From: an uncultured Arsenicibacter sp.
Lineage (GTDB): Bacteria; Bacteroidota; Bacteroidia; Cytophagales; Spirosomataceae
NCBI RefSeq assembly: GCF_945952095.1
Contig: NZ_CAMFHL010000106.1
Span: 1-22,071 of the forward strand
Reading direction: 5' to 3'
DNA length: 22,071 bases
Part shown: piece by piece, positions 7,993 through 15,623 of the stretch
Numbering within the stretch: position 1 is the stretch's first letter
Layout: the number at the start of each line of letters is the position of its first letter
The notes under the pieces: model-generated
Database searches by the model: none
Seen by the model: the letters and a program-made list of their open reading frames with translations, nothing else
Told to the model about the DNA's origin: nothing
Made by a program: the position numbers and the translations under genes

Positions 7993-8074
7993 GGCCACGT
8001 GGTGAAACTGGTAGACACGCCATCTTGAGGGGGTGGTGCTTCACGGCATGGGAGTTCGAGTCTCCCCGTGGTCA
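7993..8074 (+). tRNA. tRNA-Leu (anticodon GAG)
   Basis: This is an 82-base class II tRNA. Acceptor GGCCACG / CGTGGTC pairs with one G-U. The D stem is GTG/CAC with loop AAACTGGTAGA. The anticodon stem CCATC/GGTGG has loop TTGAGGG, anticodon GAG, reading CUC and CUU. A variable arm of about a dozen bases (TGCTTCACGGCA) follows. The T arm is GGGAG-TTCGAGT-CTCCC. The discriminator is A, with no complete encoded CCA. Confidence 0.96.
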
Positions 8075-8080
8075 CCTTGC

Positions 8081-8117
8081 AAACGGTTGTAAATCAAGTA
8101 TTTACAACCGTTTTTTT
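8081..8117 (+). terminator. Intrinsic terminator after tRNA-Leu
   Basis: A perfect 14-base inverted repeat (AAACGGTTGTAAAT at 8081-8094, ATTTACAACCGTTT at 8100-8113) has a 5-base loop and runs into seven T residues. It sits 7 bases after the tRNA. Confidence 0.92.
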
Positions 8118-8133
8118 ATTGCCCACTGCTTTT

Positions 8134-8256
8134 ATGGCAGAAAAATGGCAACGTTCCATACACCGGGAAACCAAAAAAGATTCCAGAAAAGTGAAGTACC
8201 CCTGGAAAGAACCGAAGCTCTCTAAACCCGCCAATAACGATCTTTCTAAGCAGTGA
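8134..8256 (+). CDS. Possible small basic protein (40 residues)
   Basis: An ATG at 8134 opens a 40-codon frame ending in TGA at 8254-8256. The product (MAEKWQRSIHRETKKDSRKV, then KYPWKEPKL and a polar tail ending SKQ) is strongly basic, rich in Lys/Arg with two Trp, and has no membrane segment. It lies in the 309-base stretch between the tRNA-Leu terminator and the pckA terminator. I recognise no family. No promoter is seen between the terminator at 8117 and the ATG, so expression would need read-through or an unrecognised start. Codon use looks ordinary for the region. This could be a chance ORF. Confidence 0.35.
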   Translation: MAEKWQRSIHRETKKDSRKVKYPWKEPKLSKPANNDLSKQ

Positions 8257-8267
8257 TTCGGGTCGTT

Positions 8268-8306
8268 TCACTAACCGGGTTCCAGACCAGAAAAGTCAGT
8301 TAGTGA
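8268..8306. repeat. Inverted repeat downstream of the small ORF
   Basis: TCACTAAC at 8268-8275 and GTTAGTGA at 8299-8306 form a perfect 8-base inverted repeat around a 23-base loop that itself holds a small GGT/ACC pairing. It has no T run, so it is not a classical terminator. It could be a 3' untranslated structure or a protein-binding site. Confidence 0.45.
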
Positions 8307-8330
8307 GATAGCCTATCGTTTGAACGCCGG

Positions 8331-8366
8331 AAAAGCCCCGCTATATTCCAAAAGGCGGGGCTTTTT
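8331..8366. terminator. Bidirectional terminator at the end of the pckA unit
   Basis: AAAAGCCCCGC (8331-8341) and GCGGGGCTTTT (8355-8365) form an 11-base perfect stem with a 13-base loop, with A and T runs outside. It lies 60 bases beyond the pckA stop on the minus strand and can also end plus-strand transcription arriving from the tRNA-Leu side. Confidence 0.88.
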
Positions 8367-8426
8367 CTTTGCAGATACGGGCGGCTTTATTTCCTGAAAA
8401 AGGTCAAATACCGTTCAGGAACATAC

Positions 8427-10019
8427 TCATTCAGTCAGAATACGGCTGGCCGGGTGTTCGTAGGTCTTGTAGTTCTCCAGGAAGGCCCGCAACAATCGAT
8501 CAGCGGTTACATCGTAATCAATCGGGTTTGTCCATGCTTTGCGGGGATTAAGTAATTCATCAGGTATGCCAGGACAGGTCATCGGAATATGTAAATCAAA
8601 CGGTTGCAGGGTTTGATACGCCACATGATCCAGAAGGCCCGTCAGTGCTGCCCGGATGACAGCGCGGGTATGGGCTAATTTGATTCGTTGCCCCGTACCG
8701 AATGAGCCGCCCGTCCAGCCCGTATTAATCAGCCAGACCGGAACCTCCGCCGTTTCCAGATGCTGTCCCAGCAGATCAGCATACTCAAACGGATGCAGGG
8801 GCAGGAAGGCCGCGCCGAAACAGGCTGAAAACGTTGGAACGGGTTCTTTGATACCGACTTCGGTTCCTGCCAGCTTGGCCGTGTAGCCTGACAGGAAGTA
8901 ATACATGGCCTGCCGGACGGTTAGCCGGGCGATGGGTGGCAATACACCAAAGGCATCTGCCGTTAAAAAAAACAGGTTGCGGGGAGCGGGACCTATGGCC
9001 GGGTTCGCCCGGTTAGCGATGTGAGTGAGCGGATAGGCGGTCCGGGTATTTTCCGTAACGGACTGATCGGCGAAATCGACGATCCGGGTACCGGGTATAA
9101 ACCGGGTATTTTCCAGCACCGCTCCCGGCTTGATTGCCTTGTAAATCTCCGGTTCTTGCTCAGCACTCAGGTTGACCACTTTGGCGTAACACCCTCCCTC
9201 GAAATTGAAAATCTGATCGCTCCAGCCGTGCTCGTCGTCACCGATGAGTTGCCTTTCGGGGTCGGTTGATAACGTAGTTTTGCCGGTACCCGATAACCCG
9301 AAGAACAAGGCCGTGTCGCCTGCTTTACCGACATTCGCCGAGCAATGCATCGACAGGACGCCCTGTTGGGGCAGCGTGAAATTGAGCACAGAGAAGATCC
9401 CTTTCTTCATCTCGCCCGCGTAGCCGGTGCCACCAATCAGAATAACCCGTTTACTGAAATTAATGATGGTGAAATTCTCTTGCCGGGTACCGTCAGTGGC
9501 GGGAACTGCCCGGAAACCAGGCAGGTTCAGGATCGTCCAGTCAGGGGTAAAGTTTTCACGTTCGGCGGAAGAGGTTTCGATGAAGAGGTTACTACAGAAG
9601 ATGTTATGCCATGCCAACTCATTCACTACGGTAATGTTAATGGCATAACGCGGGTCGGCTCCGGCTTTGACGTAACGAACAAACACCGGTTGGCCGGCCA
9701 GTGAGGCCAGCATGCGCCGGTGCAGCTGGTCAAACTGCTCCGGCGCAAAGGGTCGGTTAATCTCTCCCCACCAGACTGTTTTTTCGGTTAGCTCATCAAG
9801 CACGATAAACTTGTCTTTGGGCGAACGGCCCGTAAACCTGCCTGTGTCGCACATAAGGACGCCTGATTCGGTAAGTACCCCTTCGCCCCGTTCCAGCGCT
9901 AATCCGGTTAGTTGAGGCACTGTCAGGTTCAGCGCCACAGTCGTTGTTTCTGGTAAGCCCAGCGATGTCAATACGGTCGTATCGACATCAGAAATGATCG
10001 GAAATAAGTTTGTATTCAT
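8427..10019 (-). CDS. pckA: Phosphoenolpyruvate carboxykinase (ATP)
   Basis: The 530-residue protein is a full-length ATP-dependent PEPCK. Visible family marks are RFTGRSPKDKFIV (about 61-73, oxaloacetate-binding Arg), GGTGYAGEMKKG (196-207, metal-binding Lys), SANVGKAGDTALFFGLSGTGKTTL (P-loop 241-250), DDEHGW (261-266, metal-binding Asp), FNFEGGCYAK, and the C-terminal TRAVIRAALTG helix. It converts oxaloacetate and ATP to PEP, CO2 and ADP in the cytosol, the entry step of gluconeogenesis from C4 acids. It follows dctA by 51 bases on the same strand and precedes the strong terminator at 8331-8366. Joining a dicarboxylate importer to PEPCK makes metabolic sense: imported succinate, fumarate or malate becomes oxaloacetate and then PEP. 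Confidence 0.97.
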   Translation of the reverse strand: MNTNLFPIISDVDTTVLTSLGLPETTTVALNLTVPQLTGLALERGEGVLTESGVLMCDTGRFTGRSPKDKFIVLDELTEKTVWWGEINRPFAPEQFDQLHRRMLASLAGQPVFVRYVKAGADPRYAINITVVNELAWHNIFCSNLFIETSSAERENFTPDWTILNLPGFRAVPATDGTRQENFTIINFSKRVILIGGTGYAGEMKKGIFSVLNFTLPQQGVLSMHCSANVGKAGDTALFFGLSGTGKTTLSTDPERQLIGDDEHGWSDQIFNFEGGCYAKVVNLSAEQEPEIYKAIKPGAVLENTRFIPGTRIVDFADQSVTENTRTAYPLTHIANRANPAIGPAPRNLFFLTADAFGVLPPIARLTVRQAMYYFLSGYTAKLAGTEVGIKEPVPTFSACFGAAFLPLHPFEYADLLGQHLETAEVPVWLINTGWTGGSFGTGQRIKLAHTRAVIRAALTGLLDHVAYQTLQPFDLHIPMTCPGIPDELLNPRKAWTNPIDYDVTADRLLRAFLENYKTYEHPASRILTE

Positions 10020-10070
10020 GGAGCAAACAGGTTGTTGATTAACGAATGCATCAATAAGGAAGAGGGAGAC

Positions 10071-11330
10071 TTACCGGCTTAGCGCAGGCTCCGGGTTCGG
10101 CAGTTCAGGTATGGAAGGCGGCGGCGTGCTTTCGTCGAAAGCCTGCCGCATCATAGCCCGGTCGAAGGCATTTTCGTTGTTGGCCAGAAAAATTGTGGCA
10201 ACAGCATTGCCGATAAAGTTGGTAATACTACGTGCTTCGGACATAAACCGGTCGACGCCCAGCAGCAGGGCCAGTCCTTCCACCGGAATGACCCGGACGG
10301 CTGTCAGCGTACTGGCCAGTACCACAAACCCGCTGCCGGTGACACCCGCGGCACCTTTTGAGGTGACCATCAGAATCCCGATAATGGTCAGAATTTGTGA
10401 GCCGGTCAGCTCGACGCCGAACACCTGCGCCAGAAAGAGCGTCGCCAGTGAGAGGTAGATCGTGGTGCCGTCGAGGTTGAACGAGTAGCCCGCCGGCACC
10501 ACCAGCCCGACCACCGGTTTTGCACAGCCCATACGTTCGAGCTTTTCCATCAGCGCGGGCAGTGCGGCCTCCGACGATGAGGTGCCCAGGACAATCAACA
10601 GCTCCTGCCGGATGTATTTCAGAAACGACCACAGGCTGATCCGGTAGTAGCGCAGAACCCCGTTGAGCACGACGAATACGAACAGAAACATAGTGGCGTA
10701 TACGGTCGTCATTAGTTTGGCGAGCGGCAGCAGTGTACCGATACCGTACTTACCGATGGTATAAGCCATCCCGCCGAAGGCTCCGATCGGGGCAAACCGC
10801 ATCACCAGATGTAAGCCTTTAAAGACCCATTTCGACGCAACAGTCAGCCAGTCCAGCACCCGCTCGCGGCCCGGATAGCGGCTCAGGCCGATACCGATTA
10901 CAATCGATACCAGCAGTACCTGAAGTGTGAGGTTATCGGCCAGAAATTTCAGCCACGAGAACGACTCAGCCCGCTCGGAATACTGGCTGACCGCCGCGCC
11001 ATTCAGATTGCCGGTTGCTACCCCATCCCCTGGCCGGATCAGGTTTGCTACGCCAATACCGATGAGCAGGGCCAGTGTGGTTACGATTTCAAAATAAAGC
11101 AGGGCTTTACCTCCCACCCGACCCACTTTCTTCAGATCGCCCATGCTACTGATACCCAGTGTAATGGTCAGAAAAATAATCGGGTTGATAAACAGCTTAA
11201 CGACGCTGATAAACCACTTACCCAAAAACTCCATCCGGACAGCGGCAGAGGGAGCAAAATGGCCCAGCAAGGCCCCTGAAATGATGGCCGTAAGGACCCA
11301 GAACGTGAGGTTATTCACTAGTTTTTTCAT
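10071..11330 (-). CDS. dctA: C4-dicarboxylate/cation symporter, DctA-type (DAACS family)
   Basis: The 419-residue membrane protein has the hallmark motifs of the dicarboxylate/amino acid:cation symporter family. These are the serine-rich hairpin TSSSEAALP (about 250-258), GYSFNLDGTTIY (281-292, cation and substrate site), the second hairpin TSKGAAGVTGSGF (323-335) and DRFMSEARSITNFIGN (360-375). The C-terminal motifs are closer to DctA than to glutamate-specific GltP, but the choice of C4-dicarboxylate over acidic amino acids is inferred and is supported by the adjacent pckA. It would import succinate, fumarate or malate with protons or sodium across the inner membrane. The start ATG at 11328-11330 fits the family N-terminus. 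It lies between the AEC permease and pckA on the same strand. Confidence 0.92.
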   Translation of the reverse strand: MKKLVNNLTFWVLTAIISGALLGHFAPSAAVRMEFLGKWFISVVKLFINPIIFLTITLGISSMGDLKKVGRVGGKALLYFEIVTTLALLIGIGVANLIRPGDGVATGNLNGAAVSQYSERAESFSWLKFLADNLTLQVLLVSIVIGIGLSRYPGRERVLDWLTVASKWVFKGLHLVMRFAPIGAFGGMAYTIGKYGIGTLLPLAKLMTTVYATMFLFVFVVLNGVLRYYRISLWSFLKYIRQELLIVLGTSSSEAALPALMEKLERMGCAKPVVGLVVPAGYSFNLDGTTIYLSLATLFLAQVFGVELTGSQILTIIGILMVTSKGAAGVTGSGFVVLASTLTAVRVIPVEGLALLLGVDRFMSEARSITNFIGNAVATIFLANNENAFDRAMMRQAFDESTPPPSIPELPNPEPALSR

Positions 11331-11346
11331 AAACTTCAGCAGGTTG

Positions 11347-11397
11347 TTATCAGTAATACCGGATGCAGACTTGTATGATCTGCATTCAACTTATCAG
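11347..11397. repeat. Hairpin flanked by direct repeats between AEC permease and dctA
   Basis: The 68-base gap between the two genes contains a perfect 7-base inverted repeat, ATGCAGA (11363-11369) and TCTGCAT (11379-11385), with a 9-base loop. The 7-base direct repeat TTATCAG flanks it (11347-11353 and 11391-11397). There is no T run, so it is not an obvious terminator. A role in RNA processing or regulator binding is possible. Confidence 0.4.
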
Positions 11398-11398
11398 A

Positions 11399-12361
11399 TT
11401 ATAGAAATCCGCCTTCCATCAGGTAATAAATCAAAAGCAGCACAGGAAACGAAAGAGGAATCCCGATGCCGACCATCTGCGACGCCAGCGGGGCATTGAG
11501 CTGATACCTGCTTGCCAGAATGGCCGCCGTATTCATGGGCCCGATCGCTGACCCCAGCACACATAAACCGGCTACATAGTCCTGCCGGTCAAGACAGAAC
11601 CGGCACAGCGCAAAAACCAGCAGCGGGGCCAGTAATAGTTTGTATAATAGCCCCAACTGCAAATGAACGCGTTCACCGGGTTTTACATGCCAACGTAACT
11701 GCATCCCCACCGATACCAACGCCAGCACCGTAAACGGGGCACTGATCGTATCAAGCATATCGCGCACCGGCGTCGGGTGCCTGTAGCCGGCCAGATTGGC
11801 CGCCAGCGCCAGCAGAAACACCGGAAAGGGCGGAAACCGGAGCATGTTCCCCGCCACTTGCCAGACAGCAGGTGGCCGCCCTGGATGGTACCCCACCGGA
11901 TGGTGCTTAGCCGTGTGCCAGCTTGCCAGCGCTACGCCAAGTGTCATTGCCACACCGAACGTTCCGGCCTGGCTCATTATGATTCCGACCGCCAGTCCCC
12001 GTTCGCCATAGAGCAGTTCAAACAGGGGGAAACCCACGAACGACACGCTGCTGATGCCGCCGGTCAGTTGAAGCGAACCAAGTGTCGGCCGGTCGAGCGC
12101 CTGTGGGGTGCTCCGCAGCAATTGCCCTGCTAATCCGAAAAAGAGCAGCCCCGTCAGAAACACGAACCAGGGAACCAGCACCGGCAACCAGAATTGCCGT
12201 GTGATGTGCATTTCGGGAATGTGCCGTAGCGTCAGAGCAGGGATGAACACCGTTACCAGCAACTGATTCAGCGTCAGATGGGCATTTGCCGGTAATAGCC
12301 GGCAAATGCGTAGCAACCCTCCTGCCAGCAGACAAATCAGTAATAGCGCGATGTTCACCAT
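11399..12361 (-). CDS. AEC family permease (auxin efflux carrier-like)
   Basis: The 320-residue protein consists of about ten hydrophobic segments in two five-helix blocks separated by a polar loop (ASWHTAKHHPVGYHPGRPP). Family features are NQLLVTVFIPALTLRHIPEM in the first block, GGISSVSFVGFPLFELLYGERGLAVGIIMSQAG around the first crossover, and IGPMNTAAILASRYQLNAPLASQMVG in the second. Besides plant auxin carriers, bacterial AEC members include malate and malonate permeases, so an organic acid substrate is plausible given dctA and pckA next door. Substrate and direction of transport cannot be read from the sequence. It begins 46 bases after the TonB-dependent receptor stop and ends 68 bases before dctA, all on one strand. 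Confidence 0.87.
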   Translation of the reverse strand: MVNIALLLICLLAGGLLRICRLLPANAHLTLNQLLVTVFIPALTLRHIPEMHITRQFWLPVLVPWFVFLTGLLFFGLAGQLLRSTPQALDRPTLGSLQLTGGISSVSFVGFPLFELLYGERGLAVGIIMSQAGTFGVAMTLGVALASWHTAKHHPVGYHPGRPPAVWQVAGNMLRFPPFPVFLLALAANLAGYRHPTPVRDMLDTISAPFTVLALVSVGMQLRWHVKPGERVHLQLGLLYKLLLAPLLVFALCRFCLDRQDYVAGLCVLGSAIGPMNTAAILASRYQLNAPLASQMVGIGIPLSFPVLLLIYYLMEGGFL

Positions 12362-12407
12362 GATTGGTTCTGTTTCCCTTTTCTGGCCTTCCGGGCTTGT
12401 GAGGAAT

Positions 12408-14792
12408 CTAAAAATTAACCATCAGGTTGGCATAATAATACGTTCCGTTAAACCCGAACTGGTTTGCATTTCTGGTGTATGGGACCTGACCGTTGCTGTA
12501 AGAAGCATAGTTGCTGAACACACGGTCCGGATATACGTTTGTTATATTATTGCCACCGAGCGTTAGGGAGAACAGCTTGCTGAACGCGTATACTGCCGAC
12601 AAATCGAAGAGGTTTTTGCCGCCGAATGTTTGTACACGATGAGGAAGTCCGGACGGTTTTTCCCAGGCTGTTACCGACCCGAAATAGGTCGAGCGCAGAT
12701 TTACCGTCAGTTTTCCCATCTGATACCCCAGCGATATCAGCACTTTGGTACGGGGCTGGCTGGTTTCAATCAGGGCGCGGCTTACGGTGTCGATCAGCAG
12801 AATCGGAGCGGTAGTACCGGCCTGCAACTGTGCGGGTGTTCCTTTCGTACCGGCGATTTTTGTTTTATTCACCGTCAGGGCTACGCTGGCCGTAAAGACG
12901 TTATTGCGCCGGAGTGTCTGCCGGAACGAGGTAACGAAGTCGATACCACGGGTTTGTGTGTTCACCTGATTAGTGAAGAACGTAATTTCCTGGAGGCCGG
13001 GGAACAGCGGTTTCAGGGCAGCAATGTTGGCTACGCGCAGGTTCTCCGTGATAATAATCCGGTCCCGGATATCGATCTGGTAGGCATCCAGGGTAAACAG
13101 GAGCCGGTTGCGGGCCGCTTTTGCCGTCAGCCCCAGGTTGTAGTTCCACGATGTTTCCGCTTTCGGATTTTCGATGCCGATCTGGTTCAGGCGGGGGTCG
13201 CTGTTCGGAATTTCTTTCGTTGAGGTTACAACCCCATTCTGCACCGTTGAGGTCGTTACCGCATTTGCAACCTGTTGCAGCAGCGGTGCACGGAAGCCAC
13301 GGTTGATGGAGCCGCGAACGGAGAAATTGTCGTTCAGCTTGTAGCGCGACGCCAGTTTACCCGACAGGTTACCGCCAAAATCGCTGTAGTTTTCGTACCG
13401 TAACGCAGCGGCCAGCAGAAGCCGCTCGGTCAGGTCACTTTCCACATCGATATACAGGCCGGCGTTCGAGCGGGTACGTTTGGTTTCGTCTGCGAGACCG
13501 ATGCCGACGCGCCCCTGCGATCCCGGAATCTTGTTGTTGGTAGCCGCCAGGGGGCCGACCTGATAGCTGGCCGGATCACCTGCCGTCAACTGAAACCGGT
13601 CAATGCGGTATTGGGCTCCCAGTGCCAGGCTCAGCGTTTTAGTGCCCAGTGCCCCGTACATGGTTTTGTTCAGGTTAATTTCGCTCACGCTCTGACCGAA
13701 GCCAATCCGGCCTACATAAAAATCTTTGGGTGAATTGGGCCCCAGCGATGCGTTGGTGGAGTTGGTTACGTTCTGATCGAGGTAGTTCGAACCGTAACCC
13801 GTGCTTAAATCCAGGTTCCAGCCTTCGAGCACCTTCCTGCGGATTCCCAGCACCACGGAATAATCCTGCACCGTTCCGGGTAATTGGGGCGTAAATCCAT
13901 CAGGATAAATAGCCGGGTTTGTCGTGCCGGTGGCCGGGTTAGCAGTCCGGAAAAAGCCCAGCGCGTTAACGCGTTTCCGGGAAAAGCCGCCGAACGAATA
14001 GAGCGTCCAGTTTTGACTGAGCGGCAGTCCTGCATTGTAAAACAGTTGCCCTGATTTCATGGCGTTGCTGCCGTACTGCGTCACCCGGAACGAACCGTAC
14101 TGGCCGTAGACGCCACGGGATTCGCGGGCCGATTCGTCGGTGGTTTTATTATTGGTATAGATGCCGGTATACGCTCCCCCGGCTACGGGTTGTGGATTGT
14201 ACGGGTCCGAACGGTCGGTGCCTGCTACATCCTGATAGCTCCCCGTTACGTTCAGATACCCCGTTTTGCCCAGCCGGAAACCGTAGTTTACACCCGCCGT
14301 GTATCCCCCGCCATCGCCGCGGCTTGTCACACCATATTGCAGCATGGCACTACCTGTTCCGACTGATTTTTTCAGATTCAGGTTGACAATACCCGCGATC
14401 GCGTCGGAACCGTACTGAGCCGCCGCACCGTCACGCAGGATTTCCAGCCGCTCAACGGCCAGTGTCGGTACGGCGTTCATATCCGTTACCACGGTACCTT
14501 TGCCCACAGTTACGTTCAGGTTCACCGCTGCAAACTGATGCCGTCGTTTGCCATCGACCAGCACCAGCATCTGATCGGGCGACAGTCCCTTGAGTGAGGC
14601 AGGGTCGGCATAGCTGGCGACGCCATTGATACCATTTTTGGCCGAATTGAACGAGGGCGAAGTAAATTGTACCTGCTGGCTGAGCTCCACCTGCCCCGTT
14701 GACTGCAACTCTTTGGCAGTCAGTACGTCAACAGGAACGGGGCGTTCAACATCCGTTCGGGCAACGCCCGACCGCGAGCCGACAACGGCCAC
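12408..14792 (-). CDS. TonB-dependent receptor, plug and beta-barrel part (separated from its N-terminus by an amber codon)
   Basis: This 794-codon open frame, readable from a GTG at 14792, holds the TonB-box-like EVAVVGSR just after the stop, the plug domain (VLTAKELQSTGQVELSQQVQ, LSPDQMLVLVDGKRRHQ, VERLEILRDGAAAQYGSDAI and IVNLNLKKS, about residues 20-130) and a full outer-membrane barrel ending LMVNF with the terminal aromatic. It has no signal peptide of its own, so as a stand-alone protein it could not reach the outer membrane. It continues, in the same frame, the ORF at 14796-15422. The single TAG between them is the only lesion. If decoded through, the receptor would have about 1004 residues. 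Such receptors import metal chelates or nutrients using TonB energy. The upstream sigma/FecR pair points to a signalling receptor. This is either a recent nonsense pseudogene, a sequence error, or a read-through gene. Confidence 0.85.
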   Translation of the reverse strand: MAVVGSRSGVARTDVERPVPVDVLTAKELQSTGQVELSQQVQFTSPSFNSAKNGINGVASYADPASLKGLSPDQMLVLVDGKRRHQFAAVNLNVTVGKGTVVTDMNAVPTLAVERLEILRDGAAAQYGSDAIAGIVNLNLKKSVGTGSAMLQYGVTSRGDGGGYTAGVNYGFRLGKTGYLNVTGSYQDVAGTDRSDPYNPQPVAGGAYTGIYTNNKTTDESARESRGVYGQYGSFRVTQYGSNAMKSGQLFYNAGLPLSQNWTLYSFGGFSRKRVNALGFFRTANPATGTTNPAIYPDGFTPQLPGTVQDYSVVLGIRRKVLEGWNLDLSTGYGSNYLDQNVTNSTNASLGPNSPKDFYVGRIGFGQSVSEINLNKTMYGALGTKTLSLALGAQYRIDRFQLTAGDPASYQVGPLAATNNKIPGSQGRVGIGLADETKRTRSNAGLYIDVESDLTERLLLAAALRYENYSDFGGNLSGKLASRYKLNDNFSVRGSINRGFRAPLLQQVANAVTTSTVQNGVVTSTKEIPNSDPRLNQIGIENPKAETSWNYNLGLTAKAARNRLLFTLDAYQIDIRDRIIITENLRVANIAALKPLFPGLQEITFFTNQVNTQTRGIDFVTSFRQTLRRNNVFTASVALTVNKTKIAGTKGTPAQLQAGTTAPILLIDTVSRALIETSQPRTKVLISLGYQMGKLTVNLRSTYFGSVTAWEKPSGLPHRVQTFGGKNLFDLSAVYAFSKLFSLTLGGNNITNVYPDRVFSNYASYSNGQVPYTRNANQFGFNGTYYYANLMVNF

Positions 14793-14795
14793 TTC

Positions 14796-14798
14796 CTA
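14796..14798 (-). other. In-frame amber (TAG) codon splitting the receptor
   Basis: On the minus strand the codons read GAA GAA AGT ACG GCT ACG CTG TAG GAA GTG GCC GTT, that is EESTATL-stop-EVAV. The frame is identical on both sides. Homologous receptors commonly have a residue here in a TLxEVVVVG-type TonB box, so a CAG-to-TAG change (Gln to stop) is the simplest explanation. Confidence 0.9.
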
Positions 14799-15422
14799 CA
14801 GCGTAGCCGTACTTTCTTCCAGCGTTACATCCACAGCTGTCTGGCCGTTCAGCAATACGTCCTGGTTTTTATACCCGATAAACGAAAACGTCAGCGTCTG
14901 ACCTGATTCAGCCTCCAGCCTGTACTGGCCCTGCGCATCGGTCGCGGCACCCCGCGTAGTGCCCTTTACCGATACGTTGACGCCGGGGAGCACTTCCCCG
15001 TTTCTGGCCGTTACCTTTCCCGTTATGACGGGTGCTGCCGGTATGGTCACGGGGTCTTCAGCGGCTACATTAAGCACAATCTGCTGACCTGCTACCCGGT
15101 AGGTAATATGAAGCGGTTCAAGCAATTGCGTCAAGACGTTGTCAAGCCGCTGTTCCTGCACGGATACCGAAACCAGCCGGTCAGCTTTGATAACCTCGGC
15201 GCTGTACATAAATCGTATGTCGGTCAATTGCTCAAGACGACTCAGGATGGTGCGGGCGGGCTGGTCAATGGCCGTCAGGGTTACCCGACGGCTAAGCACT
15301 TCCTGGGCCCTGCCTTCATGGGCTACCGAAATGCTGACAAACAGAATAGCAAGCAGGAGTTGGCAGACAGTAATTTTCATAATTGCCCACAACAATGTTG
15401 GTAAAGTTGACTGTCGATGCAT
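14796..15422 (-). CDS. N-terminal signalling part of the TonB-dependent receptor: signal peptide, STN and carboxypeptidase-like domains
   Basis: The 208-residue ORF begins with a signal peptide (LLWAIMKITVCQLLLAILFVSISVAHEGRAQ; the start at 15420-15422 fits related receptors, and ATG at 15378-15380 is an alternative). The secretin/TonB short N-terminal (STN) domain covers about residues 47-117 (VTLTAIDQPARTILSRLEQL, FMYSAEVIKADR, QLLEPLHITYRV). A carboxypeptidase regulatory-like domain covers 133-204 (ITGKVTARNGEVLPGVNVSV, KGTTRGAATDAQGQYRLEA, LTFSFIGYKNQDV). STN domains contact the periplasmic part of FecR to report ligand binding. The frame stops at TAG and continues with the plug and barrel. 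As it stands it would yield a free periplasmic STN protein. That could still touch FecR, but this is speculation. Confidence 0.85.
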   Translation of the reverse strand: MHRQSTLPTLLWAIMKITVCQLLLAILFVSISVAHEGRAQEVLSRRVTLTAIDQPARTILSRLEQLTDIRFMYSAEVIKADRLVSVSVQEQRLDNVLTQLLEPLHITYRVAGQQIVLNVAAEDPVTIPAAPVITGKVTARNGEVLPGVNVSVKGTTRGAATDAQGQYRLEAESGQTLTFSFIGYKNQDVLLNGQTAVDVTLEESTATL

Positions 15423-15475
15423 ACTTTTAGGAGGTTTTAACGGGTTTTAAGAAAATCTGGATAAAACAATCCCTG

Positions 15476-15551
15476 CGCCCGGTTAACGGGCGTTTCGCGA
15501 CACGGAAAATCAGGGAATTTCAAGCCGGTAATGTGCCACCATTACCGGCTT
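15476..15551. repeat. Two hairpins between fecR and the receptor gene
   Basis: The 201-base gap holds a 12-base perfect inverted repeat (AAGCCGGTAATG at 15522-15533, CATTACCGGCTT at 15540-15551, 6-base loop) and a 6-base one (CGCCCG at 15476-15481, CGGGCG at 15487-15492, 5-base loop). On the minus (gene) strand neither is followed by a good U run, so full termination is unlikely. Partial termination or RNA stabilisation that makes receptor and fecR levels differ is possible. On the plus strand the larger one is followed by TTTT, but no plus-strand gene ends here. Confidence 0.55.
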
Positions 15552-15623
15552 TTCTGTAACTAAACGATAATTCGCTACAATGTCAGGGTGCTACTGTGAT
15601 TCATAGGCGTTCGTCTGATCGGT

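Noticed and set aside
7923..8225. Plus-strand ORF of 100 codons crossing tRNA-Leu
   Set aside because: It covers the tRNA promoter, the tRNA and its terminator, so it cannot be a real coding region.
9345..9704. Plus-strand ORF opposite pckA, and similar ones opposite dctA, the AEC gene and the receptor
   Set aside because: Long antisense frames are common opposite GC-rich coding DNA; the minus-strand proteins have complete family motifs and these have none.
12408..15422. Two independent genes in place of one interrupted receptor
   Set aside because: The second ORF has no signal peptide and begins exactly at the TonB-box-like sequence in the same frame after the TAG, which is what a single split receptor gives.
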